Assembly (NCBI RefSeq): GCF_900659635.1
Contig: NZ_CAACVB010000009.1
Location: forward strand, 17,410 to 81,409
Direction: 5' to 3'
Source of the DNA: Actinomadura roseirufa
GTDB taxonomy: Bacteria > Actinomycetota > Actinomycetes > Streptosporangiales > Streptosporangiaceae
Length of the DNA stretch: 64,000 nt
Below are positions 1-9,960 of this stretch, piece after piece (the stretch's first letter is position 1; every line of letters starts with the position of its first letter). The notes beneath the pieces are model-generated. The model worked only from the letters and a program-made list of their open reading frames with translations, ran no database searches and was not told where the DNA came from. A program made the translations under genes and the position numbers.

Positions 1-432
1 CGGGCGCTCGCCGCGGTCGTGCCGGACGCGGGCCCGCGCCGAGGCCAGCCCGTCCATGGTGTTGGCGAGGATCAGTTCGCGCTGCAGCTCGGCCAGGACC
101 GACAGCATGCCGAACATGGCGCGGCCCTCGGCCGTGGCGGTGTCGATGCCCTGCTCGATCACGTGCAGGCCGATCTCCCGCTCCCGCAGCTCCGCCCCGA
201 GCGTCACCAGATGCAGCACCGACCGGGACAGCCGGTCCAGGCGGGTCACCTTCAACGTGTCACCCTCGCGCAGCAGCTGCAGCACCAGATCGAACTTCGG
301 GCGCGAGGCCTTCGCGCCGGACGCCTTGTCGAGATAGATGTTCTCGCGGGACACTCCAGCCCGCAGGAGCGCGTCGATCTGGTGGTCGGGATTCTGGTCG
401 GCGGTCGACACCCGCGCGTAGCCGAAGAGCAT
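1..432 (-). CDS. tnpR: Tn3-type resolvase (serine recombinase), cut by the left edge
   Basis: Serine recombinase that would resolve transposition cointegrates at the neighbouring res site. The ATG is at 432 on the minus strand. The visible 144 codons show the catalytic motif YARVSTADQNP (Ser9), then RLDRLSR and EGRAMFGML of the resolvase catalytic domain. The C-terminal helix-turn-helix lies beyond the edge. By eye it is 85-90% identical to the resolvase at 18590-19192. It lies downstream of, and in the same direction as, the transposase at 576-3614, separated by a palindromic res-like region, which is the usual layout for this group. Family assignment is firm; intactness cannot be judged. 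Confidence 0.9.
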   Translation of the reverse strand, partial: MLFGYARVSTADQNPDHQIDALLRAGVSRENIYLDKASGAKASRPKFDLVLQLLREGDTLKVTRLDRLSRSVLHLVTLGAELREREIGLHVIEQGIDTATAEGRAMFGMLSVLAELQRELILANTMDGLASARARVRHDRGERP

Positions 433-575
433 GCGTCGAAATCTACTCCCGCGACCGTTCACCGACATTGAAAACCGACACAAGTTCCCGACGCTTCATG
501 ATCTTGGTGAGCTGCGGTTCCGTGATCGGGTCGCCCAGTGTCGGCAAACGAACGTCTGCCGACACTGGGCCGGGG
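433..575. other. Putative res (resolution) site of transposon element 1
   Basis: The gap between tnpA and tnpR holds a strong inverted repeat with arms GCCCAGTGTCGGCA (533-546) and TGCCGACACTGGGC (557-570), and further TGTCGG-type half sites around 460-485. The same TGTCGGCAAACG core is inverted in front of the related resolvase at 18590. Paired 12-bp motifs beside tnpR are the hallmark of res subsites. The exact subsite borders are inferred. Confidence 0.6.
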
Positions 576-3500
576 TCACGCCGCAGATGGTTGAGGGCCG
601 GTGACTGGTGCGTCCCCGAGGTCGAGCTGTTTGCTCATGTCGAGCTCGAACCGCCCGTACAGGTTGAGATGTGACCAGAAGAGGGCGGACAGGGCTCTCC
701 GGTCGGCGTCGGTGAGTTTCTTCTGCCACTTCGGCTCGGCCAGCACGATCTGGACCATGCGGGTGTTGAGGTAGACGATCGCGGCCTGGACCAGGTGCAA
801 CGCGAGCGCGGAGACTTCGACGTGCTCGCGGTCGTCGCCGGTGAGGTCGCCGGCCTTGCCGTAGAAGATGTCCTTGTTGGCGGAGTTCCAGTTCTCGACC
901 ACGTTGAGGCCCTCGTGGATCTCCCGGCGGAGTTCCTCTTCGGCGAGGTAGTCGCAGATGAACACGGTCCTGATCACGCGTCCGAGTTCCTCGATCGCGC
1001 GGTAGGTCGGGTGCTTGGGGCCGCCGCGGGTGAACCGGCGCAGCATCTGGTGGGCCTCGGCCGTTCCCAGCCGCAGCGCGGTCGCGTATTTGATCATCTG
1101 GTCGTACTGGTTGGAGATCAGCTCCCAGTCGATCGTCTTGCCCGACAGCACGGTGTCGAGCTGCGGCCACGCCTCGCCCTCGGTCAGGCCGGGCCGGTAC
1201 AGGCGCGCGGACCCGATGTTCTTCAGCCGGGGCAGCAGCTTGAAGTCCAGCAAGTGGCTGAACGCGAACCCGACGATCGAAGCACCGTGCGTATCTGTGT
1301 ACTGGCGGTCGATCTCCGCCGAGGTGAGGTGCCGGAGCAGGCCCTCGATCATCGAGGCGACCTCGGAGTCCGTGGTGGACCGGACCTGGGAGTAGATGCA
1401 GACGTTCTTCCGTTCGACGTGCCAGTACACCATGATCCCGGCGCCGCCGTACCGCTGGTGCCACTCGGTCATGTGGTTGGCCGACCAGGATCCGAACTTG
1501 CGGGAGTCCGACGCGCACGCCGTCCCCGGCCCCCACAGCGAGACGTCGCGGGCGTCCAGGGTCTTGTTGACCACGGTGCGGATCGCGGCGCGCAGGTTGT
1601 CGCGGTTGACGAACAGGCGGCGGGTGCGGCGCAGCGCGACCTCGGTGTCGGCCTCCATCCCCGGGATCGCGGCGGTGCCGTCGGCGACCCGCTTGATGCC
1701 CATGTTCGTGCCGAGCCCGAACGTGCACAGCAGCAGCCGGCGGCGCAGCACGTCAGGATCGGTGACCGTGCGGGAGGCCACCGAGGTGAACTCGGACGTG
1801 AACTCCGTGGCGTGGTCGACGTTCTTGATCAGGTCCAGGAGGTCGATGACGCCCCACCGGGAGGCGATCTCCTCTTTCAACTTCTGCAGGTTCTCCGGCT
1901 CGGGCTGCTTACCGATGGGCGGGACGCTGATCCACGGCTCGCCCTTCTTCTTCGTGATCTTCACGCCGCCGGTGGTGTTCTTCTTCAGCCCCTTGTTCAG
2001 CCGGTCCAGCGCGGCGACGTGCCGCTTCTTCAGATCGGCGATGAAGTCGGCGGGGTCGCGGGGCTTCTTCAGCGCCTCGTAGTGGACGTCCCGGTTGTCC
2101 TCGAAATCCTGCGGCAGGTCGTGGTCGGGGTTGCGCCAGGTGTTGCCGCCCTCCACCCAGATCTCCCGCCGGCGGATCGCCTTGCGCAGCGCGACCAGGA
2201 CGCACAGCTCGTAGGGGATGCGCTCGACCAGCCAGGTGTCGGGGTCGACGACCGCTTCCTTCCAGTCCTCGGGCACCACGTGCTCGAACGGGACGACGTC
2301 GGAGGCTGCGTAGTAGTCCTCGTCGGAGTCGGCGTACCGGTCCAGCAGGTCCAGGGCGTCCATGACCGGCCGGAACACCTCGTTGTTACATCCGAAGGTG
2401 ACCGCCCGCAGCAGCTTGGGCAGCCCCCTGCGGTAGTGGTGGGAGTAGGAGCCGCGCAGCTTGGTCCGCACCCGGGTGTTGAACTGCTTCTCGTTCGCCT
2501 TGGCCTCGGCGAGGATGTCCTCCAAAGTGCGCTTGCCGACCACCGGATACAGGGCGGTGCGGACGATCTCCTCCGGCATGGCCAGCGCCGCGGTCGCGAG
2601 CTTCACCAGGATCCCGTTCTTGCCCGCCACCCGCCGGAACTCCGCGTTCAGCTCGCCCTCGACCTTCTTCTCCGCCCGCACACTGATCTTGTGCACGAGC
2701 TGGATCAGCAGCTCGACCAGGCCGTCGGTGATCTCGGCCTGGCGGACGTGGCACAGCGCGGCCAGCAGCGTGATCCGGATCGGCTGCGGCGCCGCCTCGA
2801 AGTCCGAGGGGTACATCTTCATCGCCCGGGCCCGCCACCCCGCCACGACCTTCTCCGACACCCCCTCGAACAACCCTGCGGGCAGGCCGATCGCGTTCAC
2901 CCGCTCCAGTTTCACGATCTCCGCCAGCAGCGTGTCCAGCTGGACCGCGCCCGGATCCTCCTTCAACTCCTGTAGGAACGCCCGCCCGGCCGCCGCCTTG
3001 GCCGCCTGCTCCGCGCCGTCCCCGGCGCTCTGACCCTCGCCTGCGGCGTCCGCGGCGGGGCTCTCGACGACGATCAGCTCCTCCAGCTTGCCGACCGACG
3101 TCGCCGACAGCCGGTCCACGGTCCGCTCGGTGAAGTGCCGCTCGAACATCGACTCCGCGCTGCCCAGGACCCGTTCGATCCGGGTCGTCTTCGGCGGCTC
3201 GATCTTCTCCTCGCGGCACCGCGTCAGCAACGCCGACCGCAGCCGGTCCCGCGACATCTCCACCGGGCAGATCTTCTCGGCCAGCCAGTCCGCGAGCTTG
3301 TCCTCATCGCCCACCGTCGGCTCACGGAACCCGTGGTAGTCCCGGACCTGCGCCCGGTGGTTCTTGATCGTCCGCCCGGACCAGTCGTAGGCGGCGAACA
3401 GCTCCGCGTCGACCTTCACCTGCCCGGCCATGAACTCCACCGCCGCCCGCGGGATGTCCTCCCGGCGCGGGAACCTCGCCTCCAGCTCGAAGAACTTGAG

Positions 3501-3614
3501 CATCAACCCGAACCCCAGCCGCGTCGCCCCGGTCTTGTTCGCCAGCAGGGCGACCTCCTCCGGATCCAGCGTCCAGCACTCGATCAGGTCTTCCAGCTCC
3601 CACTCACGCTTCAC
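576..3614 (-). CDS. tnpA: Tn3-family transposase TnpA, full length
   Basis: DDE transposase of the Tn3 family, 1012 residues, the usual length for the family (about 1000). It starts with a DUF4158-type N-terminal region (residues 1-170, with the motif [11 protein letters not shown]), followed by the long central helical part and the RNase H-like catalytic domain. The likely catalytic triad is Asp near residue 701 in CASDSRKF, Asp near 773 in QYTDTHG and Glu near 906 in VENWNS. The frame is uninterrupted, so the gene may be functional. It is about 50-60% similar by eye to the transposase of Tn-B (13302-16290), but the two elements share nearly the same resolvase. The left end of the element lies outside the window; the right end is probably near 3750. 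Confidence 0.95.
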   Translation of the reverse strand: MKREWELEDLIECWTLDPEEVALLANKTGATRLGFGLMLKFFELEARFPRREDIPRAAVEFMAGQVKVDAELFAAYDWSGRTIKNHRAQVRDYHGFREPTVGDEDKLADWLAEKICPVEMSRDRLRSALLTRCREEKIEPPKTTRIERVLGSAESMFERHFTERTVDRLSATSVGKLEELIVVESPAADAAGEGQSAGDGAEQAAKAAAGRAFLQELKEDPGAVQLDTLLAEIVKLERVNAIGLPAGLFEGVSEKVVAGWRARAMKMYPSDFEAAPQPIRITLLAALCHVRQAEITDGLVELLIQLVHKISVRAEKKVEGELNAEFRRVAGKNGILVKLATAALAMPEEIVRTALYPVVGKRTLEDILAEAKANEKQFNTRVRTKLRGSYSHHYRRGLPKLLRAVTFGCNNEVFRPVMDALDLLDRYADSDEDYYAASDVVPFEHVVPEDWKEAVVDPDTWLVERIPYELCVLVALRKAIRRREIWVEGGNTWRNPDHDLPQDFEDNRDVHYEALKKPRDPADFIADLKKRHVAALDRLNKGLKKNTTGGVKITKKKGEPWISVPPIGKQPEPENLQKLKEEIASRWGVIDLLDLIKNVDHATEFTSEFTSVASRTVTDPDVLRRRLLLCTFGLGTNMGIKRVADGTAAIPGMEADTEVALRRTRRLFVNRDNLRAAIRTVVNKTLDARDVSLWGPGTACASDSRKFGSWSANHMTEWHQRYGGAGIMVYWHVERKNVCIYSQVRSTTDSEVASMIEGLLRHLTSAEIDRQYTDTHGASIVGFAFSHLLDFKLLPRLKNIGSARLYRPGLTEGEAWPQLDTVLSGKTIDWELISNQYDQMIKYATALRLGTAEAHQMLRRFTRGGPKHPTYRAIEELGRVIRTVFICDYLAEEELRREIHEGLNVVENWNSANKDIFYGKAGDLTGDDREHVEVSALALHLVQAAIVYLNTRMVQIVLAEPKWQKKLTDADRRALSALFWSHLNLYGRFELDMSKQLDLGDAPVTGPQPSAA

Positions 3615-3736
3615 GCCCGCACCTTTTCTCCCGAGCTACGACGAAGGTCGGAAGAAACATGCTTCGTAACCGAGTGGCTACTGCTCGGTATGCCCGAGCC
3701 GTGATCACGGCGTGGCGACGCTGAAACGGAACGCTC

Positions 3737-3816
3737 AGTTACATTGCCCCGGCACTCGCCCTGGACAACCCATCACCATCTACACGAACGCCGATCACGC
3801 AGAGCTACATTGCCCC
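3737..3816. repeat. Tandem transposon-end-like motifs upstream of tnpA
   Basis: AGTTACATTGCCCC (3737-3750) and AGCTACATTGCCCC (3803-3816) differ at one position and lie 66 bp apart in the same orientation. Read towards tnpA they begin GGGGCAATGTA, and the first continues into CTGAGCGTTCC, which resembles Tn3-family terminal repeats (GGGG start). The distance to the tnpA start (about 125 bp) matches that in Tn-B (about 140 bp from the left end to the start). These may be the ends of element 1 and of a neighbouring relic. Confidence 0.4.
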
Positions 3817-3843
3817 TGGTGACACGGACCCGAGTGGGGGGCC

Positions 3844-3988
3844 AGCTACGGCGAGCCGCCATTCGGCGCGCATGGGGTGGGTCGCCGTGGATTGTCTTGT
3901 GATCGTGTTCCTGTCCGTTGGTGGGGGGTTTGGTGAGCACGGCGAGGTGCCGGGATGCGTGCGCAGTGGGAGCCGGGAGGATCTGATC
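3844..3988 (+). repeat. 145-bp direct repeat, copy 1 (5' end of a dead Tn3 tnpA)
   Basis: This segment is almost identical to 22201-22344 (a few substitutions and one indel in a G run). The last part encodes the start of a Tn3 transposase (ATG at 3954, reading M-R-A-Q-W-E-P), but one extra G shifts the frame before the conserved EDLI. The second copy has the same shift, so the copies descend from one already broken gene. After 3988 the copies diverge. The whole 3615-4086 gap holds only this repeat and the two end-like motifs before it. Confidence 0.75.
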
Positions 3989-4086
3989 GGCCCGCGAGGA
4001 GGCTGAGTGCGGAAAATAGCGGTAGGCCGTGCGGGCGCCCGTACGCTGCCGGAATGATCTTGGGGCTATCCGGAACACTTGAGGGC

Positions 4087-4509
4087 GTGAACGCAGCGCC
4101 CTCCGGCACGGCTCCCGGCGCCGTCCGGGTCGGATATGCCCGCTGCTCCACCGACGGGCAGGACGTCGTGGTCCAGACCGAGCAGCTCCTCGGTCTGGGT
4201 GTGTCCGAAGACCGGATCTACATCGATCGGGGCTTCTCCGGGACCACCGGCCGCAACCGCGGCGGCCTGGACCAGGCCCTGACCGCGGTGTGGCCGCCCA
4301 GCGTGTTCACCGTGACCAAGTTCGACCGGTTCGCCCGCAACATGGCCGAGGCCAACCAGATCCTCACCGACCTGTCCGACCGGGGCGTGCCGTTCGGGCT
4401 GGGCGCCTCGGTCTACGACTGGAACGACCCCTTCGGCCGGCTGTTCCTACAGACCCTGGCGATGGTCGCCGAGTTCGAGGCCGGCTATGTAGGTGGATCC
4501 GAGAGCTAG
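4087..4509 (+). pseudogene. Serine resolvase, 5' part, truncated by an insertion
   Basis: Starts at GTG 4087, matching the GTG start of the intact homologue at 20512 (minus). It carries the catalytic serine in VGYARCSTD and the conserved FDRFARNMAEANQ. Homology stops after MVAEFEA (about 4482); nine unrelated codons follow, then a stop. The missing 3' end of the same kind of gene, encoding the helix-turn-helix, appears at 6904-6999 on the same strand. About 40 codons in between are lost. The dehydrogenase/XRE/istB block at 4540-6900 therefore sits inside a former resolvase gene. Upstream, at about 4070, is one CGGAACAC motif of the type found in the res region at 20556-20637. Confidence 0.8.
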
Positions 4510-4539
4510 ATGCAGGCAGATGCACAGAGGTCGGTTGGG

Positions 4540-5580
4540 TCAGGTGATTGTGATCACGACCTTGCCGAAGGCGCCGCGTTCGAGGTGGTCGAGGGCAGAG
4601 GGGAGGTCGTGCAGGGCGTATTCGGCTGCGATCACAGGGTGCAGGGCGATGTGGTCGGCCGCGCGGACGAGGTCCTCCAGCGCCCGCCGGTGGCCGACCT
4701 GTAGGCCGTCGATGCGTAGCTTCTTGCGGGCCAGGTGAGCGACATGGCCGGAGATCTCGTATCCCTCGAGAATGCCGATGAGCGAGATGTGGCCGCCGAC
4801 CGCTGCCGCCTCGATCGAGCGGGCGAGGTGGTGCGCGCCGATGGTCTCCAGGATGTGGTCGGCCCCACGGTCGTGGGTGGCTTCGTAGACGGCCTCGACC
4901 CAGTCCCGGGTCGTCCTGTTGATCAGATGGGTGGCGCACAGGTCCTTGGCTCGGGCGAGTTTGGCGTCGTGGCCGGAGACCACGATGACCTCGGCGCCGT
5001 GCGCCGCGGCGATCTGCAGGCCGAACAGGGCGACCCCGCCCGTGCCCAGTACGACCACCGTCTGGCCCGCATGCACTCGGCCCTGCCCCACCAGGGCGGT
5101 CCAGGCCGACAGGCCGGCCATCGGCAGCGTGCTCGCCTCGACGTCGCTGAGGCTGGCCGGTGCCCGTACGGCCCACTCCTGATCGAGGGCGACATACTCG
5201 GACAAGACCCCGAGGTAGTATCCGCTCCCGAGAGCCTCCGGGCCGCCCATCCGGGCATTGCCCGGACCGGGCCCGTCGAGCCAGCCTGGCAAGCAGACGG
5301 AGATGACGCGATCCCCGGGCGCGAAGCGGTCGGTTCCTGTCCCCACGGCGACGACCTCGCCCGCCATGTCGGAGCCGGGCACGAACGGGCCGTTGCCGGG
5401 GAAGGTCATGGTCAGACCCTCGTCGATGGCGAGCCTGTCGCGGTAGTTGAGCGCGACCGACGAAACCTTGACCAGGATCTCGCCGGGCGCGGGATCCGGG
5501 ATGGGGGCCTCGGTGAGTTCCAGGTTGGCGCGGCCGTTCGTCTTCATCGTCCATTGCTTCATGGCGTCTAGATTCGCCAC
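4540..5580 (-). CDS. Zinc-type alcohol dehydrogenase / quinone reductase family (MDR) oxidoreductase
   Basis: NAD(P)-dependent medium-chain dehydrogenase/reductase, 346 residues, the normal length. The N-terminal GroES-like domain spans about residues 25-150 (with PGSDMAGEV). The Rossmann fold starts at VVLGTGGVALFGLQIA near 178. The catalytic zinc ligands of classical alcohol dehydrogenases are not evident, so a quinone-oxidoreductase-like activity is possible and the substrate is unknown. ATG 5580 is used; ATG 5562 (M-K-Q-W) is an alternative. Divergently transcribed from the XRE regulator at 5680, which probably controls it. Confidence 0.85.
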   Translation of the reverse strand: MANLDAMKQWTMKTNGRANLELTEAPIPDPAPGEILVKVSSVALNYRDRLAIDEGLTMTFPGNGPFVPGSDMAGEVVAVGTGTDRFAPGDRVISVCLPGWLDGPGPGNARMGGPEALGSGYYLGVLSEYVALDQEWAVRAPASLSDVEASTLPMAGLSAWTALVGQGRVHAGQTVVVLGTGGVALFGLQIAAAHGAEVIVVSGHDAKLARAKDLCATHLINRTTRDWVEAVYEATHDRGADHILETIGAHHLARSIEAAAVGGHISLIGILEGYEISGHVAHLARKKLRIDGLQVGHRRALEDLVRAADHIALHPVIAAEYALHDLPSALDHLERGAFGKVVITIT

Positions 5581-5621
5581 CGCGCGCGGTTGCTTCCAGA
5601 CCCGGGCGTGGGTGGTCAGCG

Positions 5622-5650
5622 GCTGCCTGGCATCGGCAGGGTCAGGCAGC
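5622..5650. promoter_or_regulatory. Inverted repeat between divergent dehydrogenase and XRE genes
   Basis: Arms GCTGCCTG (5622-5629) and CAGGCAGC (5643-5650) are perfect and separated by 13 bp, centred in the 99-bp gap between the two divergent starts. The position fits an operator for the adjacent XRE regulator. Binding is inferred from position only. Confidence 0.45.
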
Positions 5651-5679
5651 AGGGTGGCCTGCGCGGCACTATAGGAGAC

Positions 5680-6510
5680 ATGGCAGACACCGCGACGCTA
5701 GGGGAGTTTCTGCGCCTTCGGCGAGGCAGGCTTAAACCGCAGGACGTGGGCATCGCCTCATATGGCGAGCGCCGGGTGCCGGGGCTGCGCCGTGAGGAAC
5801 TGGCCCAGCTCGCGGGGGTGAGCGTCACCTACTACACGCGACTGGAGCAGGGCCAGAGCCACCAGGCGTCGGAATCGGTCATCGAGGCGCTCGCCCGCGC
5901 GCTGGAGCTCAGCGACGACGAGCGCATCTACCTGCACAATCTCGCCAGGCCCAGGACGGCACGCCCGCGCACCCCCGCACCTGCGACCGTGCGTCGGGCC
6001 ACTCGGCAGCTCATCGACTCCCTGGAGTGGCCCGCCGTCGTGACCGGGCCGCGCACCGAGGTGCTGGCGTGGAACTCCCCAGGGCATCGGCTCCTGGCGG
6101 GGCACCTCGATCGGGACGCGCCCGATCACGTTGAGCGGCGCCCCAACCTGACCAGGATGCTGTTCCTGGATGCGCACCATCGTGACCTCTACCCGCGCTG
6201 GGACACCTCGGCATCCTGCGCCGTCGCGTCGCTGAGACTCACCGTCAGCCGGGATCCCGACGACACTGAACTGGCCGCGCTGATTGGAGAGCTGATCATG
6301 AAGAGCGAGGAGTTCGCCGCGCTGTGGTCCGCACACCCAGTCGCCGAACACGCCTCTGGACCTCGTCACCTGCGGCATCCCGAGATCGGCGAACTGGTTC
6401 TGGAGCTGGAGACGCTGTCGCTGGTCGACGAGCCCGACCATCGCCTGCTCATCTTCAGCGCCGCGGAGGGAAGCCCATCCCAGGCTGCGCTGCGGCTGCT
6501 GTGGGTCTGA
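5680..6510 (+). CDS. XRE-family regulator with MmyB-like ligand-binding domain
   Basis: Transcription factor of 276 residues. The N-terminal helix-turn-helix (about 5-85) has the conserved RVPGLRREELAQLAGVS and YYTRLEQG of the actinobacterial MmyB group. The C-terminal part (about 100-275) is the MmyB-type ligand-binding, PAS-like domain. The start is ATG 5680, preceded by a weak GGAG. It is divergent from the dehydrogenase at 4540-5580, a standard arrangement for this family, in which the regulator usually represses its neighbouring oxidoreductase. The regulator at 59467-60321 has the same architecture and also faces an oxidoreductase. Confidence 0.9.
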   Translation: MADTATLGEFLRLRRGRLKPQDVGIASYGERRVPGLRREELAQLAGVSVTYYTRLEQGQSHQASESVIEALARALELSDDERIYLHNLARPRTARPRTPAPATVRRATRQLIDSLEWPAVVTGPRTEVLAWNSPGHRLLAGHLDRDAPDHVERRPNLTRMLFLDAHHRDLYPRWDTSASCAVASLRLTVSRDPDDTELAALIGELIMKSEEFAALWSAHPVAEHASGPRHLRHPEIGELVLELETLSLVDEPDHRLLIFSAAEGSPSQAALRLLWV

Positions 6511-6604
6511 ACCAAGGACACGAGCCTCAGCTATTCACAGCTGCCCCCTCTACTTTTCTAGCCGTAGGTAACGGTGCACTCCAGGCGGTACGCCGACAAG
6601 TGGG

Positions 6605-6900
6605 TTAGCTGGCTCGTTCGGCTCTAGCTCGGGTTTGGGCGAGGCGGTAGGAGTCCGTGCCTGTCTCGATGATGTTGCGGGCGAAGGTGAGACGGTCGAC
6701 GATCGCGGCGCAGAGACGCGGGTCGGTGAAGGTGCGGGTCCAGTCTGAGAACGACTCGTTGGAGGCGATGGCGACGCTGTTCTTCTCCTCGTTCGGTGAG
6801 GACCTGGAAGAGGAGTTCAGCGCCGTGCCGGTCGAGTTCCATGTGCCGAGTTCGTCGATGCAGAGCAGGTCAACGCGTCCGTAACGGGCAACGGTCTTGG
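6605..6900 (-). pseudogene. istB: IS21-type istB (helper ATPase) remnant
   Basis: The minus strand encodes pieces of the C-terminal half of an IstB-like ATP-binding protein. They include RVDLLCIDELG (Walker B region), then LDRHGAELLFQVLTERGEE in another frame, then KNSVAIASNESFS and CAAIVDRLTF. At least two frameshifts separate these pieces. The 5' half with Walker A and the partner istA are absent. It marks the right border of the block inserted in the resolvase gene. Confidence 0.75.
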
Positions 6901-6903
6901 CCA

Positions 6904-6999
6904 GGCGAGGTGTCGCTGGCCGACCTGGCGACCGAGTACAGCGTCGGCCGCTCCACCATCCACCGCATCATCCACGGGCCGCCGGCCGGGCAGGGCTGA
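6904..6999 (+). pseudogene. Resolvase 3' end (helix-turn-helix), orphaned fragment
   Basis: Encodes GEVSLADLATEYSVGR and then STIHRIIHGPP before a stop at 6997-6999. This matches, residue by residue, the C-terminus of the intact resolvase at 19889-20512. It is the missing tail of the gene that starts at 4087. Confidence 0.8.
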
Positions 7000-7201
7000 C
7001 GCTGACGTCGGGGAGCCGATGACGGCGGTGGAAGCCGCGGTCTCGCAGGCCCACGATTGGCACGGGCGGTGCGCCGACTACCAGGCCGAGCACCTCGCGC
7101 AGGCCGCCGACGCAGCGGACCATGGTGCAGAACTGGTTCCAGGATAAGTCGGAAAGGGGCAAGCCGCAGGTCAGCGGGGTGTCTGGACCTGCGGCGCTGA
7201 C

Positions 7202-8059
7202 TCAGACGGTGACGCGGTCGGTGAGCAGGTCGGCGACCGTCCGTGGTTCGCGGCCGAGGAGTTCGGCCAGGAGCGGGTCGACTTCTGTGAAATGGCCACT
7301 TCGCGCGGCCTCGAAGAACGGCAGCAGCAAGCGGGCCATGGACTCCGACATGCCGGCCGCGACATGGTCGGCGATCCATTGCTCGTCTTCCACGACGACT
7401 CGCCTGATGTCGCGGCCGGTGATCTGCGTGGCGATCGTGGCGATGTCGTCGAAGGTGACGGCGCGGCGGGCGGTGAGCGTGACGGGACCGTCGAACGGGC
7501 GCTGCCCGGCGAGGATGATTGCGGCGGCCTCGGCCTCGTCGGCGCGGTCCGTCCACGAGACGGGGCCGTCCGCCGGCGCGGCGATGACTCCTGTCTGCCG
7601 CCAGGGGCCGAGCAGCCAGTGGAGGCTGTGGGAGTAGAAGCCGTTGCGCAGCGAGGTCCAGGCGGTTCCCGAGTCCGCGAGCAGCGCCTCGGTGGCGGCG
7701 TGTTCACGCGCCGGGGCGAACGGACTGTCGCTGCGCACGTTCTGGTGACCGGTGTACAGGATGCGCCGGGCGCCCGCGGCGACCGCGGCCTCGATCGCCG
7801 TGCGGTGCAGACCGACTCCGTCGCCGTGGGGGTCGTTCTGGGACACCAGCAGCACTTGATCGGCGCCCTCGAACGACTCACGCAACGCGGACGGGTCGTC
7901 GTAGGAGCCACGCCGTACGCGCACGCCCCGGTCGGCGAAGTGCTGTGCTTTGGCGACGTCGCGCACGCTGACGCCGATCTCGTCTGCGGGGATGCGCTTG
8001 AGCAGGTGCTCGACGGTGGCGCCGTTGAGGGCGCCGGTCGCGCCGGTGATGACGATCAT
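7202..8059 (-). CDS. NmrA-like / QOR2-type NAD(P)-binding oxidoreductase
   Basis: Atypical short-chain dehydrogenase, 285 residues. The Rossmann nucleotide-binding motif follows the start directly (IVITGATGALNG, about residues 2-13). The rest resembles NmrA-like proteins and the QorB/YtfG type of NAD(P)H:quinone reductase: VLLVSQNDP, YTGHQN and the conserved SLRNGFY. ATG 8059 is chosen because the Rossmann motif must be N-terminal; upstream sequence in the same frame has no similarity. The TetR gene at 8209-8808 lies 149 bp upstream on the same strand and may regulate it. The substrate is unknown. Confidence 0.85.
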   Translation of the reverse strand: MIVITGATGALNGATVEHLLKRIPADEIGVSVRDVAKAQHFADRGVRVRRGSYDDPSALRESFEGADQVLLVSQNDPHGDGVGLHRTAIEAAVAAGARRILYTGHQNVRSDSPFAPAREHAATEALLADSGTAWTSLRNGFYSHSLHWLLGPWRQTGVIAAPADGPVSWTDRADEAEAAAIILAGQRPFDGPVTLTARRAVTFDDIATIATQITGRDIRRVVVEDEQWIADHVAAGMSESMARLLLPFFEAARSGHFTEVDPLLAELLGREPRTVADLLTDRVTV

Positions 8060-8208
8060 GATCACGCCTTTCTGTGGATGTCTCGCGTTGGACCACGTGG
8101 TCGGGCGCCGAGGCGTTCGGTGGTCGCGAGGACGTGTGCCGAAGGGGAGGGACAGCCGGTCCGGGCTGCGGCCGTCCACGGGGGGGCGAGGACGGCGATG
8201 CGCCGTTC

Positions 8209-8808
8209 TCACCCGCGCCGTAGCAGGGGCAGGAGGATGTCGTCGACGAGGTGAGCGAGGAATCGCTGGTCGCAGGGCTCGCCGGCGAAGATGAGCCGGT
8301 GAACGATGACGGCCGGGGCGATCTCGGCGAACAGCCCGGCCGCTCCGGGCACCAGGTGTTCGCCGGCCTCGGTCGCGCTGCGAAACGGCTGTTCGGTCAT
8401 CATCGCCCCATCGCGACGCAGGATCCGCCGCATGGCCGCGGCGAGCTCCGGGTCGCTGCGCATGCCCGCGAACAGGGCGCCGAGCAGCCCGACCTCCTGT
8501 TCACCGATCTGTCGCGCCAGCCACCGCACGAGCTCCAGCAAGACCTCGCGAAGATCACCTGTCCAGGTGACCGGCGGGGTGTCCACCGCGCGGCGCTCGA
8601 CCGCCGCGGCCACCAGCGCGGCCTTGCCGGCGTAGCGCCGGTAGACCGTCGGCTTACCGACCCCGGCCCGGGTCGCGACCGCCTCGATGGACAGCTGGTC
8701 GTACCCGACTTCGGTCAGCAGACGCAGCGTCGCGTCGAGAATGGCGACGTCACGGCCGCTGTCACGCGGCCTGCCCCGCGTCGGCGAAGCCTCACCCGCC
8801 CCTGACAC
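8209..8808 (-). CDS. TetR/AcrR-family regulator
   Basis: About 199 residues. The N-terminal helix-turn-helix reads [20 protein letters not shown] then [16 protein letters not shown]; the C-terminal ligand-binding domain resembles TetR_C_11-type regulators (with [10 protein letters not shown]). GTG 8808 (VSGAGEAS) or GTG 8814 is the likely start; neither has a strong ribosome site. Co-oriented with and upstream of the NmrA-like oxidoreductase, so it probably controls itself and that gene. Just upstream, 8821-8852 is AT-richer than its surroundings and has two ACGAAA motifs that could belong to the promoter/operator. Confidence 0.88.
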   Translation of the reverse strand: MSGAGEASPTRGRPRDSGRDVAILDATLRLLTEVGYDQLSIEAVATRAGVGKPTVYRRYAGKAALVAAAVERRAVDTPPVTWTGDLREVLLELVRWLARQIGEQEVGLLGALFAGMRSDPELAAAMRRILRRDGAMMTEQPFRSATEAGEHLVPGAAGLFAEIAPAVIVHRLIFAGEPCDQRFLAHLVDDILLPLLRRG

Positions 8809-8987
8809 ACCCACCCCTGATTTACGAAACGGAACTGGTACGTAACGAAAATAGGGTCGGGCGGGGGAGCCGGTCAAGGCCTCCGATTCCCGAAGCTGTC
8901 CTGAGCCACAAAGTGGAGTCTTTTGCGCAGGTCGGCCCGCGAGGAGGATCGGAACGACCAGTAGCGACAGGCGGCTGACGCCGACGG

Positions 8988-9941
8988 TCAGCGGGGGTGT
9001 CGGCGAGCGGCGGAGTCGGTATCTGCGGTGACGCGGGCGGAGGTGTGTTCGCCGAGGCGGACGTAGGCGCCGAGGCTGGCCAGGTGGGCGTGGCGGGACT
9101 TGGCTTGGAGTTCGGCGGCGGTGCGGCCGGCGGCCGCGAGGTGCTGCAGCGCGGAGTGGCGCAGCTGGTGGAGCGTCCATCCGTTGCCGTGCGGGTCGAG
9201 GACGCGGGTGGCGGTCTTGAACAGGTACTCGGCGCGGGGGTAGGAGAGTCGGCCGTGTCCGGTGGTCGGGCAGATGTCGGCGGCCGCGGGCGCGCGGGGT
9301 CCGGTGGTGGGGGCGCGGCGGTCTGCCAGGAACACCGGCCCGGCGGTGCGGCCTTTGAGTAGGCGGGGTAGCAGCCGTGCGGTTCCGGTGGCCCAGTGCA
9401 CGTACTCGATCGCGCCGCCCTTGGAGACCACCCGGGCGCGGCGGAACTCGGGGTCCAGATCCTCGACATTGAGGGAGAGGATCTCTTCGGCGCGGGCGGC
9501 GGTCTCGTACAGCATCCGCCACAGCACCCGCTCGCGCAGCCCGTGCGCGTCATCGCCGAGCAGCTTGTCCAGCCGGGCACGCGGGACGGCGCGGTCACCG
9601 CGACGGGCGGGCTTGCGGCGGGTCAGCCGCCGCGCCGGGTTGGTGGCCAGCAGCTCCTGGCGCTGCGCCCAGGTGGTGAACGAGGTGAGCGCCGACAGGT
9701 GCCGGTTCCAGGTGGCGGCCGCCGCGCCGTTCCACCGCTGCATCACCGCGGCGAAGTCCTCGGGTGCCAGGTCGGCGACCGGGCTGGCGCCGCCGGCGAC
9801 GTCGATCAGCCGGGCGAGGGTGTCGTCGTAGCTGGCGCGGGTGGTGAGGACCGGGATCTGATCGAGGTAGCGGTCGATGGCGGCTGCGAGGGTGCAGGCG
9901 CCGGATGGGCTCGGCCGGCCGGGGAACGCTACGACGGGCAC
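8988..9941 (-). CDS. Tyrosine recombinase / phage-type integrase
   Basis: Site-specific recombinase of 317 residues. The N-terminal SAM-like core-binding domain spans about 15-105, and the catalytic domain 115-300. The catalytic set is visible: Arg150 (TAARAEE), Lys174 (VSKGG), His258 and Arg261 (HQLRHS), a histidine near 284-286 and nucleophile Tyr293 (LGAYV), so the enzyme looks complete. It starts at GTG 9941 behind a good GGAGGT ribosome site. It is divergent from the Ser/Thr kinase at 10090, with palindromic TGTGACA-type sites between them. No tRNA gene or att core was recognised nearby. It may be the integrase of an element that includes the kinase, or a relic recombinase. Confidence 0.92.
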   Translation of the reverse strand: MPVVAFPGRPSPSGACTLAAAIDRYLDQIPVLTTRASYDDTLARLIDVAGGASPVADLAPEDFAAVMQRWNGAAAATWNRHLSALTSFTTWAQRQELLATNPARRLTRRKPARRGDRAVPRARLDKLLGDDAHGLRERVLWRMLYETAARAEEILSLNVEDLDPEFRRARVVSKGGAIEYVHWATGTARLLPRLLKGRTAGPVFLADRRAPTTGPRAPAAADICPTTGHGRLSYPRAEYLFKTATRVLDPHGNGWTLHQLRHSALQHLAAAGRTAAELQAKSRHAHLASLGAYVRLGEHTSARVTADTDSAARRHPR

Positions 9942-9960
9942 CGGTGACCTCCGCGGGGGT

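Noticed and set aside
795..2975. Long open frame on the plus strand across the tnpA gene
   Set aside because: It is antisense to a full-length Tn3 transposase and has only low-complexity composition from GC-rich third positions; no domain is seen.
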